From contig CAKOXR010000012.1 in assembly GCA_934130215.1 (NCBI GenBank), positions 1-20,000 of the forward strand: a stretch of 20,000 nt of DNA, in the 5' to 3' direction. Each line of letters starts with the position of its first letter. Within the stretch, counting starts at the first letter, position 1. The position numbers and the translations under genes are program-made. Shown one piece after another: positions 15,018 to 20,000 of the stretch. A model generated the notes under the pieces. It was not told the origin of the DNA, searched no databases, and saw only the letters and a program-made list of their open reading frames with translations. Source of the DNA: an uncultured Bacilli bacterium (lineage in GTDB: Bacteria > Bacillota_I > Bacilli_A > RF39 > UBA660).

Positions 15018-15048
15018 GTAGAATTTTTTTATATTTTAAAAATTCTAC
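15018..15048. repeat. Inverted repeat overlapping the transporter operator
   Basis: GTAGAATTTTT (15018-15028) is complementary to AAAAATTCTAC (15038-15048). The right arm covers the left half of the palindromic operator, and the left arm repeats a GTAGA half-site. It may be an extended operator or an RNA hairpin at the end of the regulator transcript. Confidence 0.55.
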
Positions 15049-15087
15049 ATGTAGAGTGGTTGCATATTCAATAAAAAATAGTAAAAT
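15044..15087 (+). promoter_or_regulatory. Operator and promoter of the ABC transporter operon
   Basis: The perfect palindrome TCTACATGTAGA (15044-15055) lies 4 bp before TTGCAT (15060-15065), followed after 16 bp by TAAAAT (15082-15087). The operator next to the -35 is the typical position for an activator, though a repressor is possible. The identical layout occurs before the divergent secreted-protein gene. Confidence 0.78.
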
Positions 15088-15112
15088 TTGAATTGAAATT
15101 AAGGTGAACAAT

Positions 15113-16999
15113 ATGCAAGAAAAACTAATAACAATAAATAATCTTTATAAAAAATACAAAAATTCTAACTATGTATTTGAAGATTTTTCATATATATTTA
15201 ATAAAACAGGTTTTTATGTATTATTTGGTGAATCAGGATGTGGTAAAACAACACTCTTAAATATATTGGTAGGTGTAATACCATACAATAAAGGAATAAT
15301 AAGTATAAACGGAATTGACTATGAAAATCAAATTAAAGGAAACAATTACATCAGCTATATAACACAAGAACCATATTTTATAAATTATCTAACACTAAAA
15401 GAAAACATTGAATTATGCTCAAATAATATAGAACAAATAAACGAATTATTAAAAGTATTTTCCTTAGAAGATAAAATAAATAATTATCCAAATCAATTAT
15501 CTGGTGGTGAAAAAGAAAGACTATCGATCTTAATTGCACTCCTAAAAAATAAAAAAATAATACTACTTGATGAACCAACAGCATCTTTAGATTATGAAAA
15601 TAAAAAAATAATATTTGAACTCTTAAAAAAAATAAGTAAAAATGTTTTGGTAATATGTTCTACTCATGACGAGGATGTATTTTCATATTGTGATGAAACA
15701 ATAAATTTTAATGAATTAGGCAAATATAAAAATAAACTCGCAACAAGTAAAAAAATATTAAATGAATTTTCCAATTATAAAGTAGATGATTTATATAAAT
15801 ATATAAAAAAAGAAAGAAATTTAGAAAGAAATAAAAAAATAAATATTTTATTAGAACTAATTTTTATAATAAGTATCCTAATTACCTTTTTCTGTTTTAA
15901 TATAAATCAAAAACTATCAAAAACAATCCAAAGCACATATAAAGTAAATTATCTTAATGTGTATTGTCCAGTTCCTAATTTATCAAAAGAATGTGAAAAA
16001 GTATTTAAAGACAAAAATGTTTTATCAGTAGATTTTTCTTATTCATTAAATATACCAGTACAAAGAAATGATACCATGATTGATAAAACAGACTTTATAT
16101 CTCAAATAATAACACTACCATCAAATGAAAAAGCCTTGCCACTAAAAAATATATTTATGTATGGAAAATATCCACAACACGATAACGAAGTGGTTTTAGG
16201 ATATGACTTAGCAAGCAATTTAGATGATCTCAAAAGCTTAGTTGGACAAAATGTAACCATTAAAACACTAGACGGAATACATAAATTAAAAGTAGTAGGT
16301 ATTTTAAAACCATTAAAAGATGACTATTTTAAAGCAATGGGCGATGAAGTAAACAAAAGATATTTTGTAAATGGTAATTTTAATCAAAAATATATAAATG
16401 ATGGCATAAAAGGTTACAATGAAGAAGATACAGGCAAAGGAGTATATCATGTATTTTATAATAAAACATCAAATATGATAAAAGCCTATAACAAATATAA
16501 AAACAATAGCTTATATGATAAAAAAATATATATACAACCAATATCAAATGCTTATGCAAATATGTATCACACCTTTGAGTCATTCGCTGCATTTCTATTA
16601 CCGATAACCATAGTTGCAATTTTTCTATCGCTAGTATATTACTATGAATCAATGAAAATAAATATAATCAATAATATGTATTTATTTAGTGTGTATCAAT
16701 TATATGGGTATGATATAAAAATAGTCAAAAAAAATTTAGAAAAAAAAGATATAATCAACATATCAAAGGAATTCATTAAATCACTTTTTATTGCCTTATT
16801 ACTAGCAATATTTCTAAATATAATAAATGATTTATTTAATATCTTTAATTTTAGATTATTTAATTATGATTTTACTGGGAGCATAATAATGTTTGTTATT
16901 TTAATTGGTTTATCAATAATATTTTCAAATAAAACATATAAAAAAATCAAAACCAAAAACTGGTATGATTTAATAAAAAATAATGGAGATTTATTATGA
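15113..16999 (+). CDS. ABC transporter, fused ATPase and FtsX/MacB-type permease (first of pair)
   Basis: A 628-residue membrane protein with the ATPase at the N-terminus. Walker A GESGCGKT (residues 39-46), Q-loop TQEP (Gln85), signature LSGGE (129-133), Walker B IILLDEP with Glu154, and the switch His185 in STHDED are all intact, so it should hydrolyse ATP. The permease part has one helix at about 244-263, a large outer domain of about 225 residues, and three helices near 491-511, 556-575 and 589-606. This is the FtsX/MacB topology of mechanotransmission transporters, which export peptides or drive envelope processes instead of importing small solutes. ATG 15113 is preferred over GTG 15104 because AAGGTGA at 15101-15107 is its ribosome binding site. 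The stop overlaps the next gene by 4 bp, suggesting a heterodimer with its product. Confidence 0.93.
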   Translation: MQEKLITINNLYKKYKNSNYVFEDFSYIFNKTGFYVLFGESGCGKTTLLNILVGVIPYNKGIISINGIDYENQIKGNNYISYITQEPYFINYLTLKENIELCSNNIEQINELLKVFSLEDKINNYPNQLSGGEKERLSILIALLKNKKIILLDEPTASLDYENKKIIFELLKKISKNVLVICSTHDEDVFSYCDETINFNELGKYKNKLATSKKILNEFSNYKVDDLYKYIKKERNLERNKKINILLELIFIISILITFFCFNINQKLSKTIQSTYKVNYLNVYCPVPNLSKECEKVFKDKNVLSVDFSYSLNIPVQRNDTMIDKTDFISQIITLPSNEKALPLKNIFMYGKYPQHDNEVVLGYDLASNLDDLKSLVGQNVTIKTLDGIHKLKVVGILKPLKDDYFKAMGDEVNKRYFVNGNFNQKYINDGIKGYNEEDTGKGVYHVFYNKTSNMIKAYNKYKNNSLYDKKIYIQPISNAYANMYHTFESFAAFLLPITIVAIFLSLVYYYESMKINIINNMYLFSVYQLYGYDIKIVKKNLEKKDIINISKEFIKSLFIALLLAIFLNIINDLFNIFNFRLFNYDFTGSIIMFVILIGLSIIFSNKTYKKIKTKNWYDLIKNNGDLL

Positions 17000-18756
17000 T
17001 AGAATTAAAAAATATAACCAAAAAATATGATAGAAAAGTTTTAGATAATATAAATTTAAAACTTGATTATGGTAAAATTTACATATTAAAAGGTATAAGC
17101 GGAAGTGGTAAAACTACATTATTAAACATAATAGGCGGAATAGATAACAATTATGAAGGTATATATACACTAGATAATGAAAATATAAAAAAACTAAAAA
17201 ATAAAAATCAATTCAGGAAAAAAATAGGTTATGTTTTTCAACAAAGTTTGTTAATAAGTCATTTATCAATAAAAGATAATCTGTTATTAATAAAAAATGA
17301 CAACAAATTAGTAGAAGAACTATCAAAAATGTTTGGACTTCAAAGTTTATTATATAAAATGCCATCAGAATTATCAATTGGTGAAAGAGAAAGAGTATCA
17401 ATAATAAGAGCAATCATATCTAATCCCAAAATAATTATAGCAGATGAACCGACAGCTTCATTAGATAAAACAAATGCCAGTAAAATTGTTGATTATTTTA
17501 AACAAATAAAAACCAAAAATCGAATAATAATCATATCTACACATTCAAATATATTTGATTGTGCAGCTGATGAAATAATAAATATAAAATATGGAAAAGT
17601 AGAAGAAATTAAACAAAGAAATTTTATAAAGTGCAAAAATATAATATTAGATAACTCCAAAACCAAACAGTTTCCTACAGATTTTAAATATTCAATTAGT
17701 AGATACCATGCAAATAAAAGCAAATTTTCTTGCATTTTTCAAGCATTATTGTTTTTAGTTATATTATCATGTATATCTTTAAAACTTAATTTCAAAAAAG
17801 AATATATGAACTACTTATATAGAAAATATCCCTTTACAACATTATCTTTAGAAAAAGAAAACTATAATTATATGTGCAATAAATACGAATGTTCAAAATA
17901 TGAAAATTATATATTCGCTGATAATGAAAACGAATACTATATCTTGTTACCAAAACAAGAAACAGTTATTGGAAAAAAAGAATATATGTATAAAGGAAAA
18001 TATCCACAAAATTTAAATGAAGTTATAGTAAATTATAAATATTATAAGGAAAATTTAAAAGATAATGATATTGAAAATAAAGAAATAATAATAAAAAACA
18101 AAAAATACAAAATCGTTGGAGTATTAACAAATGATGATATGTATTTAAATGATATTTATGAATCAAACAGCTACTATAACAAAGAAGACACTAATCAAAT
18201 CTTTATTCCGTATGAAGAAATGCAAAAAGAATTTAAAGATGAAAAAAAGTCATCAAATGAAATTATGGTAACAATAAGAGAAAAAATAGATGATGAACTT
18301 TATACTGATTTGAAATACAATAGTAGCTATTGGTATAAAAAAATCGGAAGTAACATTTATCTTCTAAATACTTTCCTTAACCTGTTCTTTGTTGGCTTAA
18401 TATTCATAAGCATTTTATCATTTATTTTCATTGCAAACAATATATATTTAAATATTTATTTTAGAAAAAGAGAAATAGGATATCTACAATTATTCGGACT
18501 ATCTAAAAAAAGAATAAAAAGAATATTTATATTTGAATACTGCTTTAAATACATATTTGGTTTGTTCATATCAATAATATCATTTCAAATAATGATGTTA
18601 TTAATAAAGTACATATATAAACTGGACTTTTCAATCAATCAATACATAATGATTATATTTATTATGTCAATAATTACATACTCATATTTACTATCATATA
18701 TCCCATTAAAAAAGTATATAAAAAAAGATATTAAAGAATTAATAAATACTTATTAA
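16996..18756 (+). CDS. ABC transporter, fused ATPase and FtsX/MacB-type permease (second of pair)
   Basis: A 586-residue protein of the same build as its upstream neighbour. Walker A GISGSGKT (33-40), Q-loop FQQS, Walker B IIIADEP with Glu151 and His183 are intact, but the signature is LSIGE (126-130) in place of LSGGQ/E. In a heterodimer this would weaken the composite ATP site formed with the other subunit's Walker A, while the partner's normal signature completes the other. A helix near 245-262, an outer domain and three C-terminal helices (one starts near YLLNTFLNLFFVGLIFISIL) follow. The outer domain contains the same GKYPQ-N-EV element seen in the first protein (YKGKYPQNLNEVIV versus YGKYPQHDNEVVLG), showing common origin. 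The ATG overlaps the preceding stop (ATGA). Confidence 0.92.
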   Translation: MIELKNITKKYDRKVLDNINLKLDYGKIYILKGISGSGKTTLLNIIGGIDNNYEGIYTLDNENIKKLKNKNQFRKKIGYVFQQSLLISHLSIKDNLLLIKNDNKLVEELSKMFGLQSLLYKMPSELSIGERERVSIIRAIISNPKIIIADEPTASLDKTNASKIVDYFKQIKTKNRIIIISTHSNIFDCAADEIINIKYGKVEEIKQRNFIKCKNIILDNSKTKQFPTDFKYSISRYHANKSKFSCIFQALLFLVILSCISLKLNFKKEYMNYLYRKYPFTTLSLEKENYNYMCNKYECSKYENYIFADNENEYYILLPKQETVIGKKEYMYKGKYPQNLNEVIVNYKYYKENLKDNDIENKEIIIKNKKYKIVGVLTNDDMYLNDIYESNSYYNKEDTNQIFIPYEEMQKEFKDEKKSSNEIMVTIREKIDDELYTDLKYNSSYWYKKIGSNIYLLNTFLNLFFVGLIFISILSFIFIANNIYLNIYFRKREIGYLQLFGLSKKRIKRIFIFEYCFKYIFGLFISIISFQIMMLLIKYIYKLDFSINQYIMIIFIMSIITYSYLLSYIPLKKYIKKDIKELINTY

Positions 18757-18776
18757 GTACATGAAAGAAGGTAAAA

Positions 18777-19607
18777 ATGAAAAAAATAATGATAATACTT
18801 ATGGTAAGTTTATTACTAATTGGTTGTTCAAAAGTATCAGAAAATGATATAACTGTATCATATGTATCAAAATGTGTTACCAAAGAAAAAAGTGATGGAT
18901 GGTTTGAAATATTCTGTATAGAACCCTTAAAAAAAGATCAAAACTTAAAAGAAGTAAAAAACAACTATGTCTATAATGATAAAACAACCTATTCATTTGA
19001 TGGATATAATTTAAAATATAAAGAAATTAAAGACTGCTACATTCCTATATATGACAAAAAAGGAAATGAAGTGGGCAAAGTTCCTACATCTGTCCCATCA
19101 TTTGCAACATCGAAAATATATAGGAACGAAATCAAAGAAATAAGTTCCTTCTTTAACACTCAAAAGTTTAAAACCAAAATAACTCTTAACGATTTAGAAG
19201 AACTAAAAATAAAAAAAATTGATAAACAGGGATTAGTAAATTTATTTAATGAAGCATTTGAAAAACAACCAATTGAAATTGGTAAATTTAAAAATATTCC
19301 AATTCTTAACATAATTCAATCTGAACCAAGTGACGATTATATATTTCAAGTTGGTTATTACTGTGAATATGGAACAATAAAAAAAATAAATATTGAAGTT
19401 ATATTTAATAACAACACTTATTTATCAGATTTAGCACAAAAAAAGAATCCTAAAAAAGAATATTTAAACATGTATAAAGATATAGAAGCATTTGAAAAAT
19501 ATATTTTAGAAAATCAAGAACTAGATATTTCAAAATCAAATATCTACAAAAAAGAATATAACACATTATTAATTTTATTAAAAAGCATAAATGAAGAAAA
19601 TAATTAA
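18777..19607 (+). CDS. Lipoprotein of unknown family, last gene of the transporter operon
   Basis: A 276-residue protein with a lipoprotein signal peptide: MKKIMIILMVSLLLIGC, lipobox LIGC with Cys17 as the lipidated residue, so it should be anchored on the outer face of the membrane. The rest is Lys- and Ile-rich, with several Cys in the first third (SKCVTK, IFCIEP, KDCYIP, possible disulfides). I recognise no domain. It starts 20 bp after the second ABC gene with a GAAGG ribosome binding site, so it is co-transcribed. Substrate capture for the transporter, immunity to the secreted product, or signal presentation to the regulator are all consistent with the position, and none is proven. Confidence 0.82.
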   Translation: MKKIMIILMVSLLLIGCSKVSENDITVSYVSKCVTKEKSDGWFEIFCIEPLKKDQNLKEVKNNYVYNDKTTYSFDGYNLKYKEIKDCYIPIYDKKGNEVGKVPTSVPSFATSKIYRNEIKEISSFFNTQKFKTKITLNDLEELKIKKIDKQGLVNLFNEAFEKQPIEIGKFKNIPILNIIQSEPSDDYIFQVGYYCEYGTIKKINIEVIFNNNTYLSDLAQKKNPKKEYLNMYKDIEAFEKYILENQELDISKSNIYKKEYNTLLILLKSINEENN

Positions 19608-19639
19608 TCAAAAAAGAATTTTAAAATCAATTATTTTTT
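19597..19639 (+). terminator. AT-only terminator-like hairpin after the lipoprotein gene
   Basis: AAAATAATTAAT (19597-19608) pairs with ATCAATTATTTT (19626-19637) except for one A-C mismatch, with T residues at the end. It covers the stop codon. Its stability without GC pairs is doubtful. Confidence 0.45.
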
Positions 19640-19877
19640 ATATTATCATTTAATTAAATAAATTTTATTTTACTATTTTATCATAATGACTAAAATACTA
19701 TATAATAAATTATTTAATCAACAAAATTTATTATATAGAAAAATATAATCATTTAATATTGATTATAAACAAAGATTACATAAACCATAATAATGATAAA
19801 AGAAAGTGAAATATGTAAGAAAATAATAATAAAAACCAAAAAAATAAAAATAAATTTTAAAAAAAATCCAAATAAGG
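19608..19877. other. Gene-free AT-rich spacer with two further inverted repeats
   Basis: I see no gene in this stretch. It contains a perfect 14-bp inverted repeat (CTATATAATAAATT at 19698-19711, complement at 19725-19738) and an 8-bp one (TATAATCA at 19744-19751, TGATTATA at 19760-19767). Neither is followed by a T-run. The rest is simple A/T-rich sequence leading into the tRNA-Ser promoter. Confidence 0.6.
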
Positions 19878-19907
19878 TTGACACAACTAAAAAACATGTG
19901 CTATAAT
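19878..19907 (+). promoter_or_regulatory. Promoter of tRNA-Ser
   Basis: TTGACA (19878-19883), an 18-bp spacer and TATAAT (19902-19907), with TG at 19899-19900 as extended -10. Confidence 0.88.
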
Positions 19908-19926
19908 CTACCTTGTAAATTGGTTT

Positions 19927-20000
19927 GGAGAAATACCCAAGTTCGGTTGAAGGGACTAGTCTTGAAAACTAGGAGGTCGGCGACGGCGCGGGGGTTCGAA
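19927..20000 (+). tRNA. tRNA-Ser (UGA anticodon), cut by the window edge
   Basis: The acceptor 5' strand GGAGAAA, the D-arm, the anticodon arm CTAGT-CTTGAAA-ACTAG with anticodon TGA, and a long class II variable arm are visible, ending in the T-loop GGTTCGAA. The 3' acceptor strand lies beyond the window. Confidence 0.93.

Noticed and set aside
1..20000. Alternative genetic code with TGA read as Trp
   Set aside because: Trp is encoded by TGG throughout, and TGA ends scpA and the first ABC gene exactly at overlapping starts.

Overview
The window is very AT-rich and reads as the chromosome of a low-GC Bacillota bacterium, probably an uncultured gut-type Bacilli or Erysipelotrichia-like lineage. 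I base this on AGGAGG-type ribosome binding sites, TTG starts, scpA-scpB, a CIRCE operator, sigma-A-like promoters and short intrinsic terminators. TGG is used for Trp and TGA serves as a stop (scpA, first ABC gene), so this is the standard code, not the Mycoplasma code. Species assignment is inference.

Left end (1 to about 2013): the right-hand end of an integrated mobile element. It holds the C-terminal part of a large serine recombinase and, converging on it, a polytopic membrane protein. The element ends inside a LysM cell-wall amidase gene. The remaining 3' part (1987-2925) has lost the N-terminal half of the catalytic domain but keeps the last catalytic Glu and four LysM repeats.

Housekeeping block (2924-13180): a minus-strand group of trpS, a U32-family protein and a CwlJ-sized cell-wall hydrolase; tRNA-Trp divergent from trpS; then, on the plus strand, L-lactate dehydrogenase, a short GT2-like protein, rubrerythrin, a 609-residue protein I do not recognise, hsp20 under a CIRCE/HrcA operator, cytidine deaminase with scpA and scpB, and tRNA-Leu(CAA). 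Several terminators here begin inside the stop codon of the gene they end.

Accessory block (13194-19767), the most interesting part: a divergently transcribed secreted protein of 258 residues, a membrane-tethered XRE-type regulator, two overlapping genes for fused ATPase-FtsX-type ABC transporters, and a lipoprotein. The secreted-protein promoter and the transporter promoter carry the same 12-bp palindrome (TCTACATGYAGA) exactly 4 bp upstream of the -35 hexamer. This suggests one regulon: secreted product, envelope-sensing regulator, transporter pair and lipoprotein. The layout resembles bacteriocin or antimicrobial-peptide export, immunity or detoxification modules, but the secreted protein is not a family I can name. 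The block lies between tRNA-Leu and a tRNA-Ser(UGA) cut by the right edge.
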